64,000 bases of DNA from Vreelandella venusta (GTDB taxonomy: Bacteria > Pseudomonadota > Gammaproteobacteria > Pseudomonadales > Halomonadaceae): NCBI RefSeq assembly GCF_007989605.1, contig NZ_BJUL01000008.1, forward strand, positions 1 to 64,000, in the 5' to 3' direction. Positions within the stretch are counted from its first letter, which is position 1, and each line of letters starts with the position of its first letter. This document shows, piece after piece, positions 45,239-53,781 of this stretch. A program made the translations under genes and the position numbers. The notes under the pieces are model-generated. The model was not told the DNA's origin, did no database searches, and saw nothing but the letters and a program-made list of their open reading frames with translations.

Positions 45239-46375
45239 ATGAATGAGACCCTTGCAGGTGCTGGGGGGACGACGGCGGCAGAAGTGCCGTCGAGTTTTGC
45301 TCGCTTCGTCAATGTCCAAAAGAGCTATGACGGTGTTGAGCTGGTCGTCAAAGATTTCAATCTTGATATCCGCAAGGGCGAATTCGTCACCCTGCTGGGC
45401 CCTTCGGGCTCTGGAAAGACCACCTGTCTGATGATGATGGCAGGCTTCGAAACCCCCACCCATGGTGAGATTCTGCTGAACGACAAGCCAATTAGCGGCT
45501 TGCCGCCGCACAAGCGTGGCATTGGCATGGTCTTTCAGAACTATGCGTTATTCCCGCACATGACGGTGGCCGAGAATCTAGCTTTTCCGCTTGAGGTACG
45601 TCATCTCAGCAAAGCGGAGATTAAGCAGAAAGTGGCTAAAGCACTGGCCATGGTGCGCCTGGAAGAGTTTGGTGATCGCCGCCCGGCGCAGCTCTCTGGC
45701 GGCCAGCAGCAGCGGGTGGCATTGGCCCGCGCGCTGGTCTTTGAGCCTGATCTGGTGCTGATGGACGAACCGCTGGGCGCGCTGGACAAGAATCTTCGCG
45801 AAGAGATGCAGTACGAGATCAAGCGCATTCACGCCCGTCTTGGGGTAACCATGATCTACGTCACCCACGACCAGACCGAAGCACTGACTATGTCTGACCG
45901 CATTGCGGTCTTCAACGATGGCATTGTGCAGCAGTTAGCCTCTCCGGACGAACTCTACGAACGGCCGGAAAATGCCTTTGTGGCGTATTTCATCGGCGAG
46001 AACAACCGCTTGGTGGGTGACGTTATCGAGCACCTCGGTAGTGACTGCAAGGTGCGCCTGGATAGCGGCGATATGGTGATTGCCAAAGCGGTGGCGGTGG
46101 GCGACGTAGGCTCGCGTACAACGCTGTCCCTGAGACCCGAGCGGGTCAGCATCCTGCCGGATGATACCGACGGCGCGCAGTTCGACAACCAGTTCAGCGC
46201 AACGGTGCAAGAGGTTATCTACCTTGGCGACCATCTACGCACGCGGGTGTCGGTGTGCGGTAATGATGACTTTATTTTGAAAACGCCCAATGCCCAAGGG
46301 GGTGGGGTGATGCGCCCCGGCCAACACATTCAGGTTGGCTGGTCGAGTGCCGATTGCCGCGCGTTGGATGCATGA
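45239..46375 (+). CDS. ABC importer ATPase, PotA-type
   Basis: 378 residues. Walker A GPSGSGKTT at 54-62, signature LSGGQQQRVALARAL, Walker B LVLMDEPLGALDK, H-loop YVTHDQTEALTMS, and a C-terminal TOBE domain of about 100 residues. It energises the permease pair encoded downstream. ATG 45239 is 8 bases after GGGGA, so it is preferred to ATG 45233, which abuts that site. First gene of a four-gene operon with the binding protein and two permeases. The cargo is not evident. Confidence 0.88.
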   Translation: MNETLAGAGGTTAAEVPSSFARFVNVQKSYDGVELVVKDFNLDIRKGEFVTLLGPSGSGKTTCLMMMAGFETPTHGEILLNDKPISGLPPHKRGIGMVFQNYALFPHMTVAENLAFPLEVRHLSKAEIKQKVAKALAMVRLEEFGDRRPAQLSGGQQQRVALARALVFEPDLVLMDEPLGALDKNLREEMQYEIKRIHARLGVTMIYVTHDQTEALTMSDRIAVFNDGIVQQLASPDELYERPENAFVAYFIGENNRLVGDVIEHLGSDCKVRLDSGDMVIAKAVAVGDVGSRTTLSLRPERVSILPDDTDGAQFDNQFSATVQEVIYLGDHLRTRVSVCGNDDFILKTPNAQGGGVMRPGQHIQVGWSSADCRALDA

Positions 46376-46454
46376 GCCGGACGGCAGTCAAGTACGCCGT
46401 TTCTCGGTATCCGATGGTGCCGGCGGCGATGACAACAGCAAACGGAGAGTCTCT

Positions 46455-47558
46455 ATGAAAATCAGCAATCGCGTTGCTAAGACAAGTATCGCTGCCGTGG
46501 GGATATCGGCACTTGCCGTGGCGGTTAGTGCCCATGCCCAGCAGACGCTGAATATTGTTTCTTGGGGCGGTGCTTACAGCATGAGCCAGCACGAGGCTTA
46601 CGATAAGCCGTGGATAGAGAAGACTGGCGACGAGATTGTCAATATCGACCGCAGTGGTAACGCTTTGGCCGGTCTGCGCGCTCAATCTCAGGCTGGCAAC
46701 GTGACCTGGGATTTAGTCGACATGCTGCCCGCCGATGCCATGATTGCCTGCGACGAAGGGCTTATCGAGCCTCTCGACCACGATGAACTGCTGGCCGACG
46801 CCCCGGATGGTACACCGCCAAGCGAGGATTTCGTCGAAGGGGGCTTGGGTGACTGCTTTGTGGCGTCCATCGTCTACTCCAATATTGTCGCCTTCAATAG
46901 CGAGATGTTCCCAGAGGACGCTCAGCCCAGCACCATTGAGGATGTCTTCGACCTGGAAAACTACCCCGGCAAGCGAGCTCTGCTGCGCAAGCCGATTAAC
47001 AATATGGAATGGGCCTTGATCGCCGATGGTGTCGATCGTGATGACGTTTACGCCATGCTTGAGACTGAAGAGGGCGTGCAGCGAGCCTTCGACAAGCTAG
47101 ATACCATCAAAGATGAGGTTATCTGGTGGGAAGAGGGCGCCCAGCCACCTCAGCTGTTGGCCGATCAGGAAGTCGCCTTTGCCTCCGCCTACAATGGTCG
47201 GATCTTTAATGCCATGGTCACTGAAGACCAACCTTTCGAAATTATTTGGGATGCGCAGGTGTTCGAACTGGATGGCTGGGTGGTGCCCACCGGCAAGCTC
47301 GACAAGGTGAAGGATTATCTCTACTTCGCTACCGACACCCAGCGACTCGCCGATCAGGCTCAGTACATTTCCTATGGCCCAGCACGCCTTTCTTCTTCTG
47401 AGCTAGTCTCCACCCACGCCGAAACTGGCATCGATATGACGCCGCACATGCCAACCCACGAGCCGAACTTTGCAACGGCGCTGCAAAAAGATGATCTGTT
47501 TTGGGCGGACTACAACGATGAGCTGACTCAGCGCTTCAACGCCTGGCTAGCCCAGTAA
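46455..47558 (+). CDS. Periplasmic binding protein, PotD/polyamine-type family
   Basis: 367 residues with a Sec signal peptide ending in AHA about residue 28. The mature part begins QQTLNIVSWGGAYSMSQHEAY and shows VTWDLVDMLPADAMIACDEGL, as in the PotD/spermidine-putrescine-like SBP family, which binds polyamines or other cationic or zwitterionic organics. Ligand residues cannot be assigned. It is 79 bp after the ATPase gene, a gap that may allow higher expression of the binding protein. ATG 46455 chosen because the signal peptide starts there. Confidence 0.87.
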   Translation: MKISNRVAKTSIAAVGISALAVAVSAHAQQTLNIVSWGGAYSMSQHEAYDKPWIEKTGDEIVNIDRSGNALAGLRAQSQAGNVTWDLVDMLPADAMIACDEGLIEPLDHDELLADAPDGTPPSEDFVEGGLGDCFVASIVYSNIVAFNSEMFPEDAQPSTIEDVFDLENYPGKRALLRKPINNMEWALIADGVDRDDVYAMLETEEGVQRAFDKLDTIKDEVIWWEEGAQPPQLLADQEVAFASAYNGRIFNAMVTEDQPFEIIWDAQVFELDGWVVPTGKLDKVKDYLYFATDTQRLADQAQYISYGPARLSSSELVSTHAETGIDMTPHMPTHEPNFATALQKDDLFWADYNDELTQRFNAWLAQ

Positions 47559-47648
47559 GGCATTGCCGCCGTCCGTTGACAGTCGGGCGGCGGCATGCCG
47601 ATAGCTGATCGTTGCTGATCACTTCTTTTGCCTGATGGAGAGATCTAC

Positions 47649-48902
47649 GTGTCCGAACCGTCTGCAGCTCCTCTGACAACGGCCGATGGCGTGCCGCTCA
47701 AGGTTAGCCTGCGTCGCACCGTGCGACGCTCTAAAATCAAGGCGCTGTTGCTGGTGGCGCCGCTACTGGCATTTCTGTTGATCGCCTTTCTGATGCCCTT
47801 GTTCGAAATGCTGTGGCGTAGTGTCGATAATCCTGAAGTGTCTACCCATCTATCACGAACCGTTGCGGCGCTGGAAGACTGGAATGGGCAGTCATTACCC
47901 GATGAAGCCGCCTTTGCCGCCTTGGCTGAGGACCTTCGCGTCGGTCAGCAGGAACGCAACCTGGGGCTGTTGTCCAGTCGACTGAACTATGAAAAGTCGG
48001 GCATGCGTTCGACCATTAGCCGAACGGCACGCCGCGTTGGTGGGTTGGAGCCGCCGTATCGCGAGTCGCTGATCGAGGTTAACGATACCTGGGGAGAGCT
48101 TGATACCTGGAAGCTGATCCAGCGCGAAGCGTCTCCTTATACGATGTCGTATTATCTGGCGGCGGTAGATCGCCAGTTGAGCCCCGACGGCGACATCGTC
48201 AAAGTGCCGGAACATATGCAGATCCATGCCACTCTGTTTTGGCGAACGCTATGGATGAGCGCTGTCATCACGGGGCTGACGCTAGCGCTCGGTTTTCCGG
48301 TGGCCTTTTTGCTGGCGAATCTGCCGATGCGTCACTCTAACCTGCTGATGATCCTGGTTCTGCTGCCGTTCTGGACCTCGTTGCTGGTACGCACCACTAC
48401 CTGGATTGCTATCCTGCAGTCACAGGGGGTGCTCAATGATGTGATGGTGGCCCTCGGCGTGATCGCCGATGAGGCGCGGTGGCAGATGATCCACAACAAG
48501 ATGGGCACGATCATCGCCATGACGCATATCCTGCTGCCTTTTATGATTCTCCCGCTTTACTCGGTGATGAAAACCATTCCACCCAGCTATATGCGCGCCG
48601 CGCGCTCGTTGGGAGGCAAGCCATTTCTCAGTTTTCGTCGGGTCTATTTTCCGTTGACGATCCCTGGCATCGCCGCTGGTGGCATCTTGGTATTCATACT
48701 ATCGATTGGCTACTACATCACACCGGCGTTGGTGGGTGGGCAGTCGGGTCGCTTTATCACTAATTACATCGCCTACCACATGCAGACCTCGCTCAACTGG
48801 GGACTGGCGGCTGCGATTGCCTCCATTCTACTGTTCGTAGTGATTGTCTGTTATCTGGTATTCAATCGTCTGATCGGCGTCGACAAGGTCAAGCTGGGGT
48901 AA
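47649..48902 (+). CDS. ABC permease, PotB-type, with large first periplasmic loop
   Basis: 417 residues. After the first helix (about 33-55) comes a soluble insert of about 130 residues (HLSRTVAALEDWNG onward), then five or more helices and the EAA-like loop (MRAARSLGGKPFLSFRRVYFPLT). Plain PotB proteins are about 280 residues; the long insert is typical of one proteobacterial branch. Start is GTG 47649, with GGAGAG 6 bases upstream; the TTG at 47628 is unlikely. It lies 3 bp before the second permease gene. Confidence 0.87.
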   Translation: MSEPSAAPLTTADGVPLKVSLRRTVRRSKIKALLLVAPLLAFLLIAFLMPLFEMLWRSVDNPEVSTHLSRTVAALEDWNGQSLPDEAAFAALAEDLRVGQQERNLGLLSSRLNYEKSGMRSTISRTARRVGGLEPPYRESLIEVNDTWGELDTWKLIQREASPYTMSYYLAAVDRQLSPDGDIVKVPEHMQIHATLFWRTLWMSAVITGLTLALGFPVAFLLANLPMRHSNLLMILVLLPFWTSLLVRTTTWIAILQSQGVLNDVMVALGVIADEARWQMIHNKMGTIIAMTHILLPFMILPLYSVMKTIPPSYMRAARSLGGKPFLSFRRVYFPLTIPGIAAGGILVFILSIGYYITPALVGGQSGRFITNYIAYHMQTSLNWGLAAAIASILLFVVIVCYLVFNRLIGVDKVKLG

Positions 48903-48905
48903 ACG

Positions 48906-49757
48906 ATGGCTATTCCTTCCTATGCCACCCGTGGCGAGCGCATTTGGCATTACATCTTTCTGGCTATATGTGGACTGGTGTTCCTGTTTCTGATCGGGCC
49001 GCTATTGGTGATAATACCGTTGTCATTCAATGCGCAACCTTACTTCACCTTCAGCAAGGAAATGCTGACGCTCGACCCGGCCGGTTATTCGTTGCGCTGG
49101 TATCAGGATTTTTTCACATCGAGCGAGTGGCTCAATGCCATCAAAAACAGCTTTATCATCGGTATTGCCTCCACGCTGCTAGCTACAGTGCTAGGGACGG
49201 TAGCGGCGCTAGGGTTATCGAGTCGGCATATGCCTGCGCGTGGCGCGATCATGGCGCTGTTGATCTCGCCGATGATCGTACCGTTGATCATCTCTGCGGC
49301 GGCGATGTTCTTCTTCTTTTCCAAGGTCAATCTCGCCCAGACCTACGTTGGCGTCATCCTCGCGCATACGGCGCTCGGCATTCCCTTTGTGGTCATCACC
49401 GTGACCGCTACGCTATCGAGCTTCGATACTACGCTGATCCGCGCGGCGCATAGTCTCGGCGCTAACCCGACACGAACCTTCTTTAAGGTGGTACTGCCTC
49501 TGGTGACACCGGGAGTGGTATCAGGAGCGCTGTTTGCTTTCATTACGTCCTTCGACGAGGTAGTGGTGGTGCTATTCATTGCAGGGCCCGAGCAACGTAC
49601 CATGCCGATTCAAATGTGGTCGGGCATTCGCGAGCAGATTAGCCCGACAATCCTTGCGGTTGCGACCCTGCTGGTGCTGCTCTCGATGCTGCTGCTTACC
49701 ACGCTTGAGCTGCTACGTCGGCGTAGTGAGCGTCTACGGGGACTCTCTCCCGACTGA
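48906..49757 (+). CDS. ABC permease, PotC-type
   Basis: 283 residues, six helices, with the EAA loop IRAAHSLGANPTRTFFKVVLPLV. It is the second channel subunit of the importer encoded at 45239-49757. The operon ends here; the tetR gene is convergent about 140 bp further on. Confidence 0.88.
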   Translation: MAIPSYATRGERIWHYIFLAICGLVFLFLIGPLLVIIPLSFNAQPYFTFSKEMLTLDPAGYSLRWYQDFFTSSEWLNAIKNSFIIGIASTLLATVLGTVAALGLSSRHMPARGAIMALLISPMIVPLIISAAAMFFFFSKVNLAQTYVGVILAHTALGIPFVVITVTATLSSFDTTLIRAAHSLGANPTRTFFKVVLPLVTPGVVSGALFAFITSFDEVVVVLFIAGPEQRTMPIQMWSGIREQISPTILAVATLLVLLSMLLLTTLELLRRRSERLRGLSPD

Positions 49758-49894
49758 GTCCAAGCAGAGCTGATGCTGTGTTGGTTCTCATCAGGAACGG
49801 TGAGGATCAGCACTTTATATGGCAGATTTTTGGCTAACCTGAGTGCGTCATAGAGGGTTGCGTGGGTGTTACGCGACTCGACGGCATCGGCTTA

Positions 49895-50521
49895 CTATTC
49901 TGCTACATATCCATGGCGGGCATGGAAGCGTTGCAGTTCCCTGACGCCAGGAGGCTGGCCGGTGAATATTTCGACATAGGCGGGGATGCGCTGCATGCGC
50001 ACTTTGAGCGGCTCTTGAGTCTTCATCGAGATATAACCGATCTGGGTTAGGTAGATCGTGCGGCCACGGACGTTAGCTGCCAATGAATCATAACCGTAGC
50101 GCTGGAACATGCGTGTAAGGGCTTCGATGCGTGTGGCATCGGCAGCCTCGATTTCACTTACCACCGGCGCCGATTGTAGCGCCCAACTGCGCATGGCGAA
50201 CTCTAGCGGAGAGTCGAATAAGTCAGGGTTCAACCAGCAGTCAAAGACATTAAGCATCGCCTCGACGATGTTCTCGGCATAAGCTTCCGTCTGATGCACC
50301 AGCCCTTGGGTGTTCTTTTCACGCCAGCGCGCGATCAGTGCTTCGAGCAGTGACTCACGGTCTTTAAAGAACCAGTAGAAACTGGTCCGAGAAAGCTTTA
50401 GACGCTTGGCCAGAGGCTGAATACGTACGCTATCGATGCCTGATTCTAGTAGCGTCTCAAACGCCGCATCAAGCCAGACGTCTTGGGAGCCTTTGGTGGT
50501 GGACGTATGAGAGGAGGGCAT
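49895..50521 (-). CDS. TetR-family regulator
   Basis: 208 residues. An N-terminal TetR helix-turn-helix (about 15-62, IQPLAKRLKLSRTSFYWFFKDRESLLEALIARW) and an all-helical ligand domain without known similarity. The upstream region carries two TGTACACATG boxes 21 bp apart, probably its own operator. It is downstream of and parallel to gbcA, and convergent with the ABC operon. It could control either; which one is not decided by sequence. Confidence 0.85.
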   Translation of the reverse strand: MPSSHTSTTKGSQDVWLDAAFETLLESGIDSVRIQPLAKRLKLSRTSFYWFFKDRESLLEALIARWREKNTQGLVHQTEAYAENIVEAMLNVFDCWLNPDLFDSPLEFAMRSWALQSAPVVSEIEAADATRIEALTRMFQRYGYDSLAANVRGRTIYLTQIGYISMKTQEPLKVRMQRIPAYVEIFTGQPPGVRELQRFHARHGYVAE

Positions 50522-50552
50522 TAGGCTAACCTTTAGGAGAGTTGCGATATAG

Positions 50553-50583
50553 TGTACACATGTGTCTTTTGCCTGTACACATG
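50553..50583. promoter_or_regulatory. Direct-repeat operator upstream of tetR
   Basis: TGTACACATG at 50553-50562 and again at 50574-50583, a spacing of exactly 21 bp (two helical turns). The first copy also forms the palindrome GTGTACAC and overlaps ACACATGTGT. Its position 32-62 bp before the tetR start suggests autoregulation. Confidence 0.6.
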
Positions 50584-50653
50584 GTTAGCGCTTATGGCTG
50601 GATTCTAGTGACGGTTGATGATCAATGTTCCTATGCGTGCCGCCTAAACAAGC

Positions 50654-50675
50654 CTGGCCCGCATCAGCGGGCCAG
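50654..50675 (-). terminator. Hairpin downstream of gbcA
   Basis: A perfect 9-bp stem CTGGCCCGC / GCGGGCCAG with an ATCA loop, 32 bp after the gbcA stop codon. The T-tail on the minus strand is weak (GCTTGTTTA), so it may only slow or partly stop transcription into tetR. Confidence 0.55.
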
Positions 50676-50706
50676 TGAATTGCGTGTCTTGTGTTGAATG
50701 ACGTCG

Positions 50707-51993
50707 CTAGCCTTGAGCTAGCTGTAACGTGGGAGCCTCGTGGCCTAGATTCTCAAGCATGCGAGCAGCGTACCAATTGACAAAATCGATAACACCGAAC
50801 TCATAGGTTTCAGAATAAGGTCCAGGCTGATAAGCCTTTGAGTTGATACCGCGCTGGTTCTCTTCGGCGAGCTGGCGATCCTGGTCGTTGGTGGCATCCC
50901 ATACTCGGCGAAGCTGTTCTGGGTCGTAGTCGACTCCCTCCACGGCATCCTTGTGGACAAGCCACTTAGTGGTTACCACGGTTTGCTGCGGACCAATTGG
51001 CAATACGCGAAATACCACCGCGTGATCGCCCATGAAATGGTTCCATGAGTTGGGCAGATGAAGGATGCGTAGTGAGCCCATATCGGGGCTTGATAAACGT
51101 CCCATCAGTTTCTTGCTGCCGGGCTTACCATCCATTGTCATGGAGACAATGCCATCCAGTAGCGGCGTACGCGTCAGGCGGTTGCGTTTACCAAACCGTT
51201 TCAACTGGTAAGGCACCTGCTCTGCGTCCCAGTCTGCTTGTTTACGTGCTACCAGCGCTTTGTAGGCGGGGGTTGCGCGGGGGTCGTCGGTATCATCAAA
51301 CTCTTGCAATGAATTAAGCAGTTCAGGGTGCGCGCCGTTACAGTGGTAGCACTCGCGATTATTTTCGATCACAAGCTTCCAGTTGGCTTGCTCAACGATA
51401 CTGGATTCGGTGGCAACCTTGACGTTATCCATTTGGTATGGCTCAAGATAATGCTCAAGCGTTGTCAGAAAATCGTCAATGGCAGGTGGCTCTTCGCTCA
51501 GGTTGATAAAGATGAAGCCGCCAGCGGTTTGGACGTTGACTGGCTTGAGGCCAAACTGGTTGAGGTCGAAGTCAGTGCCCATATCGCTACCGGCAAACAG
51601 CAAGCGGCCATCAAGCTCGTATGTCCACTGGTGATACGGGCAGACAAGTTTCGCCACTTTGCCCTTATCTTTTACGCACAGACGCGAACCACGGTGGCGG
51701 CACACATTGTGAAACGCATGAATAACGCCTTCACTACCGCGCACAATAACGATGGGGTTGTCACCAATATCCAAGGTGATGAAGTTACCCTTGGTGGGGA
51801 TCTCGCAGGTCATACCTGCGAACAACCACTCTTTTTCAAAAATCTCTTGCATATCAAGAGCAAACAGACGGGCATCGTTATAAAACGGCTGCGGAAGTGA
51901 AAAGGTACGTGCCCTTTCTTGCAGCATCTGGGCCGTTGATTCACGAGCCGCAGCGAGTGGGTCGTCCATCCAATTAGAAACGCTTTTTTCCAT
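50707..51993 (-). CDS. gbcA: Glycine betaine monooxygenase, Rieske oxygenase GbcA
   Basis: 428 residues. Rieske ligands Cys98, His100, Cys118, His121 (CRH ... CPYH) and mononuclear iron ligands His217 and His222 in NNRECYHCNGAHPEL. This matches the GbcA/carnitine-choline-type oxygenase branch. It removes one methyl of glycine betaine as formaldehyde, giving dimethylglycine. Start ATG 51993 follows GAGGA. Divergent from gbcB, with 361 bp between. Confidence 0.93.
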   Translation of the reverse strand: MEKSVSNWMDDPLAAARESTAQMLQERARTFSLPQPFYNDARLFALDMQEIFEKEWLFAGMTCEIPTKGNFITLDIGDNPIVIVRGSEGVIHAFHNVCRHRGSRLCVKDKGKVAKLVCPYHQWTYELDGRLLFAGSDMGTDFDLNQFGLKPVNVQTAGGFIFINLSEEPPAIDDFLTTLEHYLEPYQMDNVKVATESSIVEQANWKLVIENNRECYHCNGAHPELLNSLQEFDDTDDPRATPAYKALVARKQADWDAEQVPYQLKRFGKRNRLTRTPLLDGIVSMTMDGKPGSKKLMGRLSSPDMGSLRILHLPNSWNHFMGDHAVVFRVLPIGPQQTVVTTKWLVHKDAVEGVDYDPEQLRRVWDATNDQDRQLAEENQRGINSKAYQPGPYSETYEFGVIDFVNWYAARMLENLGHEAPTLQLAQG

Positions 51994-52354
51994 ACCAGTA
52001 TCCTCGTAAACCTCCGCTTTCCCCTCAAGGGCTGCGTGGCGGCCGTTGGTCAAGATTGCTTATCTTGTTGTTCTGTTGCGTAACCTGGCGTTGTAGTCGA
52101 GTGGAGCCTGATGACATTGTCTGATTGTGTTTCAGGCTAACGCCTACCAATTATCTGCCCGCGACATCAGGTGGCGTAACGGCGACTAAAGAAGAGGTTT
52201 CTAAGCAATTAAGAGTGGCACGAGGTAAGTGCGCGTCGTTGTCAGGTAAGTCGGCTAAGAGGAGCGTCCCCAAAATGCATACCAACGGTGCTGGGCTATA
52301 GCCAATATAGTTCGGTAATGCATAGCGATGAAGGCTGGTCAGGCAGAGGCGATA
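51994..52354. promoter_or_regulatory. Divergent gbcA-gbcB promoter region
   Basis: 361 bp with no gene. A GCGACA (TGTCGC on the minus strand) at 52161-52166 matches the core also found upstream of gbdR, glyA and the serine dehydratase gene. It must contain promoters for both gbc genes; individual boxes are not clear. Confidence 0.45.
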
Positions 52355-53461
52355 ATGACAACTAATTTCTTTAACCCGGTCACGACCCAAACCTGGACTA
52401 ACGGCCGCCACCAAGTACGTTGCGTTAAGGTGATCCAAGAAACCCAGGATGTACGCACGTTCTGTTTTATGGCGGAGCAACCGGTACTGTTCTTCTTCAA
52501 GCCTGGCCAGTTTGTGACCCTAGAGCTTGAGATCGATAATCAGCCGATCATGCGATCCTATACAATCTCTAGTTCACCCTCTATTCCTTACAGTTTTTCG
52601 ATTACTGTTAAGCAGGTGCCGGGGGGCGTTGTGTCCAATTGGCTGCATGCCAATTTAAAGGTGGGCGATGAGCTGGTGGTACATGGGCCGGTCGGGAACT
52701 TTAACTCGATCGATTTTCCTGCCGAGAAAGTGCTGTTTCTTTCTGGCGGCGTTGGTATTACCCCTTTAATGTCTATGACACGCTGGCTTTTCGATACTAA
52801 TGCCGCTGTTGATGTTGAATTTATACATAGCGCTCGAGCACCCCGCGATGTCATTTATCATCGTGAATTGGTGCATATGTTTTCGCGTATCCCCGAATTC
52901 AAACTGCATATTATCTGTGAGAGCAAGGAAGATATTGGTGAGGCATGGGCTGGCTACCGTGGTTATCTCACCGAGCCGCTGTTTGAGTTAATGGTGCCGG
53001 ACTTTATGGAGAGAGAAATCTTTTGTTGCGGCCCTACTCCCTATATGAACGCCATTAAACGTATTTTGCGGCACCATAACTTTGATATGAGCCATTATCA
53101 CGAAGAGTCGTTTGGTGCCACGCCTGTCGACGTTCGTGATGATGTACGTGAGCTGGCCGAGCAAGCAGAAGTCGAAGCTGAAAATATTGATAGCAAGGAC
53201 TTGCACAGTATCGAGTTCGCCTCAACCGGCAAAAGTGTGCGCATTCAGCCTGGCGAAACGGTGCATGCAGCAGCGGCGAAGTTGGGTCTGCATATCCCCA
53301 AAGCATGCGGTATGGGCATATGCGGAACTTGCCGCGTAGAGCTCAAGTCGGGGGAGGTGGATATGGAGCATAACGGGGGCATTACGGATGAGGATGTCGC
53401 AGATGGCTACATTCTATCTTGCTGCAGTCGCCCTAAAGGGGATCTCATCGTCGATTTTTAA
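52355..53461 (+). CDS. gbcB: Glycine betaine monooxygenase reductase GbcB
   Basis: 368 residues. FAD domain with RSYTISSSPS, NAD domain with FLSGGVGITPLMSM, and a C-terminal plant-type [2Fe-2S] domain with Cys318, Cys323, Cys326 (CGMGICGTC) and a Cys in the LSCCSRP stretch. It passes NADH electrons to GbcA. ATG 52355 is preceded by CAGAGG. A terminator follows. Confidence 0.93.
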   Translation: MTTNFFNPVTTQTWTNGRHQVRCVKVIQETQDVRTFCFMAEQPVLFFFKPGQFVTLELEIDNQPIMRSYTISSSPSIPYSFSITVKQVPGGVVSNWLHANLKVGDELVVHGPVGNFNSIDFPAEKVLFLSGGVGITPLMSMTRWLFDTNAAVDVEFIHSARAPRDVIYHRELVHMFSRIPEFKLHIICESKEDIGEAWAGYRGYLTEPLFELMVPDFMEREIFCCGPTPYMNAIKRILRHHNFDMSHYHEESFGATPVDVRDDVRELAEQAEVEAENIDSKDLHSIEFASTGKSVRIQPGETVHAAAAKLGLHIPKACGMGICGTCRVELKSGEVDMEHNGGITDEDVADGYILSCCSRPKGDLIVDF

Positions 53462-53484
53462 CCCCTCTGTTTAATACTTTCAGT

Positions 53485-53528
53485 AAAGCGCCCCTTAAGG
53501 TTTTCTGCCGTTTGGGGCGCTTTTTTAT
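53485..53528 (+). terminator. Terminator after gbcB
   Basis: AAAGCGCCCC (53485-53494) pairs with GGGGCGCTTT (53514-53523), followed by TTTTTATGG. A textbook stem and T run, though the loop of about 19 bases is long. Confidence 0.85.
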
Positions 53529-53575
53529 GGGTAATCAATGATCGTCTATCTGCGCAGCTAGGCTAATTGATGTCG

Positions 53576-53589
53576 ATGTCGCAAATGCA
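53576..53589 (-). promoter_or_regulatory. Candidate operator shared with gbdR
   Basis: The minus strand reads TGCATTTGCGACAT, 13 of 14 identical to the site at 11181-11194 upstream of gbdR. It is about 190 bp before glyA. Confidence 0.35.
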
Positions 53590-53668
53590 TCGAGTGGTGA
53601 CGTCAACAAGTATCTTGGGCCAGGAAACCAACGATAGTATCGCGGTAAGAAAGCGTTGGCAGGAATTT

Positions 53669-53716
53669 TGGTTGATAACAACTCTGGTTGATAGCAACTC
53701 TGGTTGATAAAAGCCT
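53669..53716. repeat. 16-bp tandem repeat, three units
   Basis: TGGTTGATAACAACTC, TGGTTGATAGCAACTC and TGGTTGATAAAAGCCT follow directly on one another, with a partial TGGTTT after. The array sits 65-113 bp before glyA, where a promoter or regulator site would be expected. Confidence 0.8.
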
Positions 53717-53781
53717 TGGTTTGCCAGCGTTAAAGAGAGCGTCCAGCACTTAATAAAAAAGTCACTCATCAGGAGGCGACA

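Larger units (their letters stand above)
53462..53781. promoter_or_regulatory. Intergenic region between gbcB and glyA
   Basis: 320 bp: the gbcB terminator (53485-53527), a 14-base site shared with gbdR (53576-53589), a 16-bp tandem repeat (53669-53716), and AGGAGGCGAC as the glyA ribosome site just before 53782. No gene. Confidence 0.6.

Noticed and set aside
44603..45511. 302-codon minus-strand open frame spanning the nicX end and the ABC ATPase start
   Set aside because: It covers two well-supported genes on the other strand and the intergenic region; His- and Arg-rich translation is typical of antisense frames.
53462..53781. Glycine riboswitch before glyA
   Set aside because: I could not find the paired-aptamer structure; the region is explained better by the terminator, a possible operator and the 16-bp repeats.
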